Assembly: GCF_019052365.1 (NCBI RefSeq)
Contig: NZ_JAHQUY010000003.1
Span: 1 to 64,000 of the forward strand
Reading direction: 5' to 3'
Length of the DNA: 64,000 bases
Source of the DNA: Leyella stercorea
Lineage (GTDB): Bacteria > Bacteroidota > Bacteroidia > Bacteroidales > Bacteroidaceae
Part shown: piece after piece, positions 49,312-57,700 of the stretch
Layout of the letters: each line of letters starts with the position of its first letter
Numbering within the stretch: the first letter of the stretch is position 1
Made by a program: the position numbers and the translations under genes
Notes under the pieces: generated by a model
The model's input: only the letters and a program-made list of their open reading frames with translations
Told to the model about the DNA's origin: nothing
Databases searched by the model: none

Positions 49312-50613
49312 TTACTTCTGCAGATACTTCTTGCCGTTGATGATAACGATGCCCTTATAGTCGGCAGCTACACGCTGACCAGCGATGTTGTAGCGTACGT
49401 TGCTCTGCGCCTTAACGGTTGTCTGAACGCCGTTGATAGAAGAAGCAGCGTCGTCGAGCACGAAGAGCATCGGCTTGACAGCATTCTCCTGAGCCTCTTT
49501 CCATGCACCGAATGTAGTGTATGTAGAGTTGCCGAACTGCATGAACTGACCGTTGTTAGTGATAGTGAATGTGCCGTTCTCTGCAGGCTCTACAGTCCAA
49601 GCCTTAGCCTCGTTGCCGAGCTGGAATGAAGCGTGCGAACCATCTGAGTAGAGGTAGTAACCGTTAGCGTCCTTGATAGCGTAGCCGCCATCAACGCCCT
49701 CGAATGTGAATGCGTCGTTGTAAGACGACTTGATCTTGAGCTCGTCAACGATGCCGTCAACCTTGAAAGAGTTGAGGTAGCCGTACGGCTTCTCTGCGTT
49801 GTACTTCACCGGAGCAGCGTAGTAAGTCTTCTCGTCGCGCTGAGCAACGATGAGGTAGTTCTTGCCAGCCTCTACAGCAGTAGCCTTCTTGTATACGTTC
49901 ATGTGGTAAACATAAACTGTGCAGGTAGCAGTGCCGGCGTTGAAGTCGTCGTTCTCCTCAGCAGAAGCAGTGATGACAGCCTTGCCCTCCTTGCCTGTAG
50001 CAGCGATGACGCCCTCAGCGTTTACTGTAGCCACCTCCTCGTTGTCAGAAACGAACTTAACGGCAGCTGTTGTCTCCTTTGTGAAGGTAGGAGCAGTGAA
50101 TGTTGTGCCGAGCTCGTAGTTGACAGTTGTCTCAGAGAACTTCAAGCCAGCAGCCTTCTTTGTAGAGCCTGCCTCACCGCTGACAGTTACCTCGATGGTA
50201 GTAGCGCGAACCTGGCCCGACTCAGCTGTGAAGTTAACGGCAGCAGCGTTGCCTACCCATGTGCCGATCTTGTCCTTGTAAGTGTAGCCGTCCTGAGCAG
50301 CGAAGCAGCCAGGACCCCACTTCGTAGTGTTGTTGGCTGTACATGTGAACACGATCTGTGTGATGTTGCCAACAGTAGAAGACACTGTCAGAATGTTGCC
50401 TTTGTAGATACGGAACTGCTCACCGTTATACAGGTTGCCGGCACCAGAAGGAGATGTACCCTTTTCGATGGTGAGGGTGATGCCATCCTGAGTTACTGTA
50501 GCGGTTTCGCTACCTTTGAAGTCTGTAGCATTGAGAGTGATAACGCCTGCGAATGCCGTACTGCAAACGAGCATAAGCATAGCCATGAATGCGTAGCGTA
50601 AAGTTTTGATCAT
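49312..50613 (-). CDS. Secreted protein with Ig-like (Big_2) domain and Prevotella-type tail
   Basis: This 433-residue protein has a signal peptide (about 1-22, ending STAFAG). An N-terminal beta domain covers 23-150, and a bacterial Ig-like domain about 155-230 (VKFVSDNEEVATVNAEGVIAATGKEGKAVIT). A lectin-like region follows at about 235-380, with NYLIVAQRDEKTYYAAP and GYYLYSDGSHASFQLG. The C-terminal tail (YNIAGQRV, then KGIVIINGKKYLQK) is common on exported Prevotella proteins and acts like a sorting tail. Codon use is highly biased, suggesting high expression. Function unknown. Confidence 0.82.
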   Translation of the reverse strand: MIKTLRYAFMAMLMLVCSTAFAGVITLNATDFKGSETATVTQDGITLTIEKGTSPSGAGNLYNGEQFRIYKGNILTVSSTVGNITQIVFTCTANNTTKWGPGCFAAQDGYTYKDKIGTWVGNAAAVNFTAESGQVRATTIEVTVSGEAGSTKKAAGLKFSETTVNYELGTTFTAPTFTKETTAAVKFVSDNEEVATVNAEGVIAATGKEGKAVITASAEENDDFNAGTATCTVYVYHMNVYKKATAVEAGKNYLIVAQRDEKTYYAAPVKYNAEKPYGYLNSFKVDGIVDELKIKSSYNDAFTFEGVDGGYAIKDANGYYLYSDGSHASFQLGNEAKAWTVEPAENGTFTITNNGQFMQFGNSTYTTFGAWKEAQENAVKPMLFVLDDAASSINGVQTTVKAQSNVRYNIAGQRVAADYKGIVIINGKKYLQK

Positions 50614-50655
50614 AATGTTTGAATTTTGAGTTTATAAATGTTTAGAATTACATTG

Positions 50656-50663
50656 CAAAGATA
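50656..50663 (-). promoter_or_regulatory. -7 box of the 433-residue secreted protein gene
   Basis: On the minus strand TATCTTTG followed by C lies 42 bases before the start codon. Confidence 0.55.
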
Positions 50664-50735
50664 TACATTCTAAGCGAGAAAAGCAATTACAATAAGGTGA
50701 AAAATCCCGTACAATTCAAAAAACTCTGCTAATTC

Positions 50736-50767
50736 TTTGGGCGTTTCATTAAAATAGTTTAACTTTG
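50736..50767 (+). promoter_or_regulatory. Promoter of the orphan ECF sigma gene
   Basis: TTTG (50736-50739), a 20-base spacer, then TAACTTTG (50760-50767). This is the housekeeping promoter type and the leader is about 90 bases. Confidence 0.65.
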
Positions 50768-50864
50768 CCTATGCGTTAATGCAAAGCAACATTATTATTC
50801 ATTTTAAAAGCCCCTGTTTATTGCCTATCGAAGCACATTTACTTAACAAAAAACGATTAAGAAA

Positions 50865-51461
50865 ATGAAGAATTTAAAGGATATGACCGACGAGGAGTTG
50901 GCCTTATCATACGTCGATGGGAATAACAAGGCTTTCGATCTGTTGCTTTCGCGCAATCAGCAGAACCTTTTCTCATACATCCTTTTCGTGGTTCACGACC
51001 GCGAGACCGCCGATGACATCTTCCAGGAGACCTTCATAAAGGTTATCACCCGTCTCCAGGAGGGCCGCTACGTCGTCAGCGGCAAGTTCGGCGCGTGGGT
51101 GATGCGTATCGCTCACAACGCCATCATGGACTGGTATCGCGACCAGACGTCGCGTTGTATCGTGAAAGCCGGAAAGGACAACGACCTCTCTAATATAGGT
51201 GGCGACGACCTCGTGGAGGGCAACATCGAGAACACCTACGTCAACCGTCAGGTGATGAGCGACGTGCGCCGTCTTCTCGACATGCTGCCGCCTATACAGC
51301 GCGAGGTGGTGTACATGCGCTTCTACCAGCAACTCTCGTTCAAGGAGATTGCCGACACCACGAGCGTGAGCATCAACACCGCACTCGGACGCATGCGCTA
51401 CGCCCTGCTCAACATGCGACGCATGGCGAAGAGCAACGGCATCTCGCTGCAGCTGATGTAA
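50865..51461 (+). CDS. ECF-type RNA polymerase sigma factor (orphan)
   Basis: This 198-residue protein has sigma region 2 (LLSRNQQNLFSYILFVVHDRETADDIFQETF; GKFGAWVMRIAHN) and region 4 (LPPIQREVVYMRFYQQLSFKEIADTTSVSINTALGRMRYAL). The linker is acidic. No anti-sigma gene lies next to it: downstream is a repeat element and then the separate NigD-like operon. Control must therefore lie elsewhere or act on its expression. Confidence 0.92.
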   Translation: MKNLKDMTDEELALSYVDGNNKAFDLLLSRNQQNLFSYILFVVHDRETADDIFQETFIKVITRLQEGRYVVSGKFGAWVMRIAHNAIMDWYRDQTSRCIVKAGKDNDLSNIGGDDLVEGNIENTYVNRQVMSDVRRLLDMLPPIQREVVYMRFYQQLSFKEIADTTSVSINTALGRMRYALLNMRRMAKSNGISLQLM

Positions 51462-51483
51462 GGTGAGGTGTAGCTTTTACTTA

Positions 51484-51609
51484 TCGTAGGAGGCTACGGC
51501 ATTAGCTTTCCGCTACGCGCCGCTGACTTTCAGTTCCTGCCGTAGCCATTGCAAACAGTTGTATTTCAGTTACTAATGGCTACGGCAAGAATGCCGTAGC
51601 CTCCTACGA
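51484..51609. repeat. GGAGGCTACGGCA palindromic repeat element, copy B
   Basis: Its first 70 or so bases are almost identical to copy A at 163-277, including the 32-base internal segment. It ends with ATGCCGTAGCCTCCTACGAT, a full inverted repeat of its start. It lies 22 bases after the sigma gene and may terminate it. Confidence 0.8.
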
Positions 51610-51639
51610 TTTGCATTGTTAGCTGTTCAATTTGCCAAT

Positions 51640-51738
51640 GTTACCACGCACTGGTAACCGTGTTTTTGCTATGCGGTAATGATGTTACCGGTTTGCGGTA
51701 ATGGTATTACCAGTTTGCGGTAAATGTGTTTTTTTTCA
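51640..51738. promoter_or_regulatory. Tandem GGTAA...TTACC palindromes upstream of the NigD-sigma-anti-sigma operon
   Basis: Three units of 22 bp start at 51673, 51695 and 51717 (GCGGTAATGATGTTACCGGTTT, then close variants). Each of the first two holds a GGTAAT/ATTACC-type palindrome. Another, GTTACC-ACGCACT-GGTAAC, lies at about 51640-51658. Spacing of two helical turns suggests cooperative protein binding, or a special promoter read by the operon's own sigma factor. Confidence 0.5.
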
Positions 51739-51848
51739 GTTTCTCAGGCAAGGTTTCCTATCTATTGCGATTTAATGGGTTGAAACCGATTCTTAAATCG
51801 GCTGAAACAATAAGCATAAAGATAGAAAACCAAAAAAAGAAAAGTGAT

Positions 51849-52574
51849 ATGAAAACAAGAAAACTCTCTGTTTTAGTCTTGGGCTTCTTGGCCTCAGTGT
51901 TCGGTCTGATTTCCTGCGATATGGATTCGGACAACTATAATGTGCAGCGTCCTACGGCGCTCGTCACCGTATATCCCATCACCTCAGAGTCGTTCCGCAT
52001 GCAGCTCGACGACCAGACCGTGCTCTTTCCTACCAACATGAAGGCTTCGCCCTTCGGCGATAAGAAGGTGCGTGCGCTCGTGAGCTACGAGTACGAGGAG
52101 GGCGTCACAGGCAATCTGCGCAACGTGCGCGTCAACTGGATTGACAGCATACGCACCAAGCAGCCCGTCGTGTCGAAGGGCAGTGACGACGAGAAGCTGT
52201 ACGGCAACGACGGCGTAGAGATTGTGCGCGACTGGGTGACGGTGGCTGAAGACGGCTACCTCACATTGCGCCTGCGCACCATCTGGGGCGGCGGCAAGCA
52301 CATCATCAATCTCGTGGGCGGCGTCAACAAGGATAATGTATACGAGTTCGACCTTCGCCACAATGCTCAGGGCGACATCAGTGGCGTGCTGGGCGACGCG
52401 CTCATCGCCTTCGACCTCAACAGCATGTGGCCCGACCATCCCGAGGAAGTGAAGATAAAGCTCAACTGGAAGTCGTTCAGCGGCAAGAAGTCGATGGAGT
52501 TTCCGCTGAAGATGCACAGCGACAAGAGCTTTATTTACACAGGCGACATAGCGAAGTCGCGTTTCGTCGATTAA
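51849..52574 (+). CDS. NigD-like lipoprotein
   Basis: From the ATG at 51849 this is 241 residues. The signal MKTRKLSVLVLGFLASVFGL ends in the lipobox LISC (acylated Cys about 23). The NigD-like pattern follows: an N-terminal OB-like region (PTALVTVYPITSESFRMQLDDQ) and a C-terminal beta domain with TLRLRTIWGGGKHIINLVGG. An upstream in-frame ATG at 51726 has no signal and overlaps the repeats. It is the first gene of an operon with an ECF sigma factor and its anti-sigma factor (24-base gap), so it may sense or respond to the same envelope stress. Confidence 0.85.
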   Translation: MKTRKLSVLVLGFLASVFGLISCDMDSDNYNVQRPTALVTVYPITSESFRMQLDDQTVLFPTNMKASPFGDKKVRALVSYEYEEGVTGNLRNVRVNWIDSIRTKQPVVSKGSDDEKLYGNDGVEIVRDWVTVAEDGYLTLRLRTIWGGGKHIINLVGGVNKDNVYEFDLRHNAQGDISGVLGDALIAFDLNSMWPDHPEEVKIKLNWKSFSGKKSMEFPLKMHSDKSFIYTGDIAKSRFVD

Positions 52575-52598
52575 CCTTTCACCACATAAACCCTCAGA

Positions 52599-53177
52599 AT
52601 GTTCCGATTCTCATTTCACAAGTCTGATAGCGAGGAGCGCCTGCTGCAACGCATGCAGCAGGGCGACACGTCTGCCGCGGAGCCACTCTACCGGCTCCAC
52701 GTGCGCTATCTGTCTGCCTTGTGCTCGCGCTATCTCACCGATGATGAGGACATAAAAGACGTTCTGCAGGAGTCGTTCCTAAGAATATTCTCTTCGATAG
52801 ACTCCTTCGAGTATCGCGGCAAGGGATCGCTGAGGGGATGGATGGCGAAGATTACGCTCAACGAGACACTGAAGTTTCTGCGCGCCCGTAGCCAGCTCGA
52901 CGTCGTAGACATAGCCGACCTGCCGCACGACGTGCCCGACACCGACCTGCAGACCGAAGGCATACCCACCGACGTGCTCCACCGCTTCGTGCGCGAACTG
53001 CCCGACGGCTACCGCACGGTGTTCAACCTCTACGTCGTCGACGACAAGAGCCATAAGGAGATAGCCTCGCTGCTCGGCATAAAGGAGAGCACGTCGGCAT
53101 CGCAGCTGCACAAGGCGAAGGCGATGCTCGCAAGAAAGATAAAACAATACAGAACCAGTAATTCCTTTCTACTATGA
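52599..53177 (+). CDS. ECF sigma factor paired with a dual-membrane anti-sigma factor
   Basis: This 192-residue protein has sigma region 2 (YRLHVRYLSALCSRYLTDDEDIKDVLQESFLRIF, GKGSLRGWMAKITLNE) and region 4 (LPDGYRTVFNLYVVDDKSHKEIASLLGIKESTSASQLHKAK). Its stop overlaps the start of the next gene by four bases, the usual coupling of sigma and anti-sigma genes. In Bacteroides thetaiotaomicron a comparable pair controls vesicle formation; the regulon here is unknown. Confidence 0.93.
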   Translation: MFRFSFHKSDSEERLLQRMQQGDTSAAEPLYRLHVRYLSALCSRYLTDDEDIKDVLQESFLRIFSSIDSFEYRGKGSLRGWMAKITLNETLKFLRARSQLDVVDIADLPHDVPDTDLQTEGIPTDVLHRFVRELPDGYRTVFNLYVVDDKSHKEIASLLGIKESTSASQLHKAKAMLARKIKQYRTSNSFLL

Positions 53178-54535
53178 AGCGAAATTGGAAAGAAGACATA
53201 CACGACCGCCTCGGCAACTTCGAGACCGATGCTCCAGACGGACTCTGGGAAGCCATACACCAGCGTATGGCTCAGACGGAGCCTGCCCAGGCGGAGAAGC
53301 GCCAGACGCCTTTCGTCCTGCAGCCCGCTCTGCGCCGCACGGCGTGTGCAGCCGCAGCGTGTCTTGCCCTTATTGCGGGATACCAGTATTTCGGCGACGG
53401 CGGAAAGGAGACTGTCAGCGGAGTGAAACAGGCTGGCGTCAACGGAATGATTGCCGTAGGAGGCACGGTCGCATCCGACAATAGCCGGTACGTTGCGTCT
53501 AAGCCTGCAACCGCATCAATTGTTGCAACGAACCTCGCCGGCGTGCGTGTAGCTAAGAATGGCGTAACGCCCGCTGCCGACGCAGCCGTGCTGCCGACGC
53601 AGAACGACGAATCTGCACAAATCTCAACATCTCAACATCTCAACACCTCAACATCACAACACCCCAACCCATCAACATCTCAACATCTCAACCCCTCAAC
53701 ATCACAACACCTCAACCCCTCAACATCACAACACCTCAACCCCTCAACATCACAACATCTCAACCCCTCAACATCACAACCCCACAACCCCTCAACCCCT
53801 CAGCTTGCATACACGCCAGTCGAAAACAGTCGGGGCAGGCATGAAGGCGCGGCGGCTCGCTGGACGCTATCCACCAGCGCCACGACCGGCATGGGCGCAT
53901 CGTCAGTCACCAATTCTACCGCTACGTACGTCGAAGCGGTAGGTCCAGACGACGTGATGTGGGCAGACAATCCGCAGCTCGGCATCGGCATCTTCAACCA
54001 AGGCAAGAGCGTTAAGACCGAGTACAAGCACCGGCTGCCGGTGCGCGTAGGGATCAACGTGGCTTATCGCCTTACAGACCGACTCAGCGTGGAAAGCGGC
54101 GTGAGCTACACGCGACTCTCCTCTGACATGAAGGACGGCACGAAGGACAACTACTCGTCGAGCAGTCAGAAACTCGACTACATCGGCGTTCCGCTCAACG
54201 TGAAGTATCGCGCCTTCGGCTATCGCCGACTGAGCGTATACGCCTCAGCCGGACTGCTAACGGAGAAGTGCGTGTCGGGCAAGGCAACACACGAGTACGT
54301 GATAAGCGGCGAGAAGAAGAAGCACGAGGCGGATGACGTGGCTGAGAAGCCTTGGCAGCTCTCCGTCAACGCAGCCCTCGGAGCACAGTTCGACGTGCTC
54401 CGCAATGTGGGCGTCTACGTCGAGCCGGGCGTGAGCTACTACTTCGACGACCGCTCTCCGCTCAGCACGATATACAAGGAGAAGCCCCTCAACTTCAATC
54501 TTAATCTGGGCGTTAGATACACGATAGGCAAATAG
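53174..54535 (+). CDS. Dual membrane-spanning anti-sigma factor with outer-membrane barrel
   Basis: This 453-residue protein has three parts. A cytoplasmic N-terminus (about 1-52; NWKEDIHDRLGNFETDAPDGLW) is typical of proteins cotranscribed with ECF sigma factors. An inner-membrane helix (about 56-72, TACAAAACLALIAGYQY) follows. The periplasmic linker of about 200 residues contains 60 residues of Ser-Thr-Ser-Gln-His-Leu-Asn-Pro repeats (about 150-210). An eight-stranded-type beta-barrel is at about 280-453 (VGINVAYRLTDRLSVESGVSYTRL, FNLNLGVRYTIG). This matches the Dma class, which spans both membranes and releases sigma on envelope change. The linker is encoded by an 8-bp nucleotide repeat, so it may vary in length or frame. 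Confidence 0.85.
   Translation: MKRNWKEDIHDRLGNFETDAPDGLWEAIHQRMAQTEPAQAEKRQTPFVLQPALRRTACAAAACLALIAGYQYFGDGGKETVSGVKQAGVNGMIAVGGTVASDNSRYVASKPATASIVATNLAGVRVAKNGVTPAADAAVLPTQNDESAQISTSQHLNTSTSQHPNPSTSQHLNPSTSQHLNPSTSQHLNPSTSQHLNPSTSQPHNPSTPQLAYTPVENSRGRHEGAAARWTLSTSATTGMGASSVTNSTATYVEAVGPDDVMWADNPQLGIGIFNQGKSVKTEYKHRLPVRVGINVAYRLTDRLSVESGVSYTRLSSDMKDGTKDNYSSSSQKLDYIGVPLNVKYRAFGYRRLSVYASAGLLTEKCVSGKATHEYVISGEKKKHEADDVAEKPWQLSVNAALGAQFDVLRNVGVYVEPGVSYYFDDRSPLSTIYKEKPLNFNLNLGVRYTIGK
53621..53804 (+). repeat. 8-bp repeat array, 23 units, inside the anti-sigma gene (locus 5)
   Basis: Twenty-three consecutive units of exactly 8 bp (ATCTCAAC, ACCTCAAC, ATCACAAC, CCCTCAAC and similar) occupy 184 bases. 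Three units make 24 bases, that is eight residues (STSQHLNP). Neither of the other two forward frames has a stop inside the array. The units are the same family as at 4377, 19055, 40753 and 44427. Confidence 0.95.
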
Positions 54536-54680
54536 CCATGAGCTTATACCGTCTTCGTATTTTGCTCGTATTTATTGCATATAGCATAAAAATGTTACGT
54601 ATTTTGTTGAATTTGTAACAAAATATTAGCTTTCGATGTAAAAATCTGTCTTGATATTTGCGTGTTTTGATTGATAGTCT

Positions 54681-54688
54681 TACTTTTG
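54681..54688 (+). promoter_or_regulatory. -7 box of the glutamate synthase operon
   Basis: TACTTTTG matches TAnnTTTG about 70 bases before the gltB start codon. The -33 element is not clear. The gap 54536-54758 is AT-rich and holds nothing else I can support. Confidence 0.45.
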
Positions 54689-54758
54689 TAGCCGAAAACA
54701 CATTTTATAAGTTCATTCGAGTAAGAAGATGTTTTAAGGTATCAACCAAAATAATATT

Positions 54759-57700
54759 ATGGACGCAAAACAAGGATTGTATACCTCAGCCTACGAGCAC
54801 GATGCGTGCGGCGTAGGCATGGTGGTGAACATACATGGAGGCAAGAGTCATGAGCTGGTGGATAACGCTCTGCGTGTGCTGGAGAACATGCAGCACCGTG
54901 GAGCCGAGACTCGTGACAAGACAGGTGATGGTGCTGGCATAATGGTTCAGATTCCACACGAGTTTATTCTGCTGCAAGGCATTCCCGTACCCGAAAAGGG
55001 ACGTTACGGAACAGGTTTGGTGTTTCTTCCGCGAGACGAGAAGCTGCAGAACCGGATTCTGAACATCATGATCGAGGAGATAGAACGCGAAGGCCTCGAA
55101 CTGACACACCTGCGAAACGTGCCCGTCAACGAAGACGTGCCGGGTGTGGCAGCACGCGAAGTGATGCCAGCGATACGCCAGATGTTCGTGGCGCCTACGC
55201 CCTCGCTCTCCACTTCTTCGGAAGGCACCGATGCCGTTTCGCTCGAAACCAAACTCTATAAAGTAAGAAAGCGCATCGAGCGCAGAATCCTGCCGCTTGG
55301 TATCGATTCTTTCTATATCTGCTCTTTATCTTCAAAGAACATCGTTTACAAGGGTATGCTCACCAGCGGGCAATTGCGCCGCTTCTACCAGGACCTGACC
55401 AATCCTTACTTCACCTCAGGACTGGCTCTTGTGCATAGCCGCTTCTCAACCAATACCTTCCCGAAATGGAAACTGGCTCAGCCCTTCCGCTTGCTCTGCC
55501 ACAACGGCGAGATAAACACCGTACGCGGCAACCGTGCGTGGATGAAGGCACGAGAGAGCGTGCTCAGTTCGGGCGCTTTGGGCGACATCAAGGACATCCT
55601 GCCCATCGTAGAGGAAGACATGAGCGACTCCGCCTCGCTCGACAACGTGTTCGAGTTCCTTATAATGAGCGGCATGAGTCTGCCTCAAGCCATGGCTATC
55701 CTTGTGCCCGAATCGTTCAACGACAAGAATCCTATATCGGAAGACCTCAAGGCTTTCTACGAGTATTACTCCATCCTGATGGAACCATGGGACGGACCGG
55801 CAGCGCTTATGTTCTCTGACGGCAGGTACGCAGGCGGTATGCTCGACCGCAACGGTCTGCGCCCGTCGCGCTACACGATAACCAAGAGCGGCATGATGGT
55901 GGTGGCAAGCGAGGTCGGCGTGATGGACTTCGAGCCGTCGGATGTGGTCAGCAAGGGACGTCTCGAGCCAGGCAAGATTCTGCTTATCGACACCGAGGAA
56001 GGCAGGATATATTACGACGGCGAGATAAAGGACAAGCTGGCTCACGAGCATCCTTACCGCCAGTGGCTTTCTACAGGACGCATTCAGCTTGAGAACCTCA
56101 AGAGCGGTCGCAAGGTAGCCAACTCCGTAGCCGACTACGATACGAAGCTGCGCGCTTTCGGCTTCGGAGAAGAAGACATCGAACGCACCATCATACCTAT
56201 GTGTACAAATGGACAGGAGCCGGTGGCTGCCATGGGCAACGACACGCCGCTCGCCGTACTGAGCGAGCGCCCGCAGCTGTTGTTCAACTATTTCCGTCAG
56301 CAGTTTGCGCAGGTCACCAATCCTGCCATCGACCCTATACGTGAGGAACTGGTGATGTCGCTTACCGAATATATAGGACGTGTGGGCAGCGGAATCCTTA
56401 CTCCCGACGAGAGCAACTGCAAGATGGTGCGTCTGCCGCAACCCGTGCTCACCAATACCGAACTCGACCTGCTTTGCAATATCCGCTACAAGGGATTCAA
56501 CACCGTGAAGCTGCCCATGCTCTTCGAGGTGGAGAAAGGCGAAAGCAGTCTGCGCAGCGCTCTCGACAATCTGTGCAAGAAGGCAGAGGAGAGCGTGGAC
56601 GAGGGTGTCAACTACATCATCCTCACCGACCGCGACATCGACGGCAAGCATGCTGCCATACCGTCGCTCCTCGCTGTCAGCGCCGTTCACCATTATCTTA
56701 TCTCTGTGGGCAAGCGCGTACAGACCGCCATCATCGTTGAGAGCGGCGAGATAAGGGAAGTGATGCACGCTGCCTTGCTGCTCGGCTACGGAGCCAGCGC
56801 CATCTGTCCGTATATGACCTTCGCCATTATAGACCATCTGGTCGCAACGCATAAGATTCAGGAAGAATACCATACCGCCGAGCAAAACTATATAAAGGCT
56901 GTGGATAAGGGTCTGAAGAAGATCATGTCGAAGATGGGCATCTCTACTATCCGCTCTTATCGTGGCGCAAAGATATTCGAGAGTATAGGCATATCAGAGG
57001 CTCTGCTCAGAAAACACTTCGGCACGGAGCTTAGCACCATCGGCGGTATCGGACTGAAGGATATCGCGAGAGAATACACGGAGCTTAATCAGAGAGCTTT
57101 CTTCCCGTCTCCGGTTGTGAAGGCAGAGGAGAAGTATTTCCTGCCGAACAACGGTCTGTTCAGTTATAGAAAGGACGGCATAGAACATGCGTGGAACCCA
57201 GAAACCATCACGAAGCTGCAGCTTGCCACACGCTTGGGCAGCTATAAGCAGTTTAAGGAGTGGGCAGCAATCGTTGACACCCATTCAGCTACGGGAGACA
57301 CCGCAAAGGGCCAGCGCCCCATCTTCCTTCGCAATCTGCTCACCTTCAAGAAGGCTGCAACGCCTACACCGCTCGACGAAGTGGAGCCGGTGGAGAGCAT
57401 CGTACGCCACTTCGTTACGGGTGCCATGTCGTTCGGAGCGCTCAGCATCGAGGCTCATGAGGCTCTTGCCTTGGCGATGAACCGTCTCGGCGCACGAAGC
57501 AATACGGGTGAGGGTGGCGAGGACAACGCCCGCTACCACACAACGGTGGACGGCGTGTCGCTTAGCAGCAAGACAAAGCAGATTGCTTCGGGTCGTTTCG
57601 GCGTTACAGCCGAATATCTTGTCAACGCCGAAGAGTTGCAGATAAAGGTGGCGCAGGGCGCAAAGCCTGGTGAAGGCGGACAGTTGCCCGGCTTCAAGGT

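Noticed and set aside
54513-54701. 62-codon minus-strand frame before gltB
   Set aside because: AT-rich intergenic sequence with Lys/Arg/Ile-rich translation and no promoter in the right place.
55446-56885. 479-codon minus-strand frame opposite gltB
   Set aside because: gltB is unmistakable on the plus strand; the antisense translation shows no motifs.
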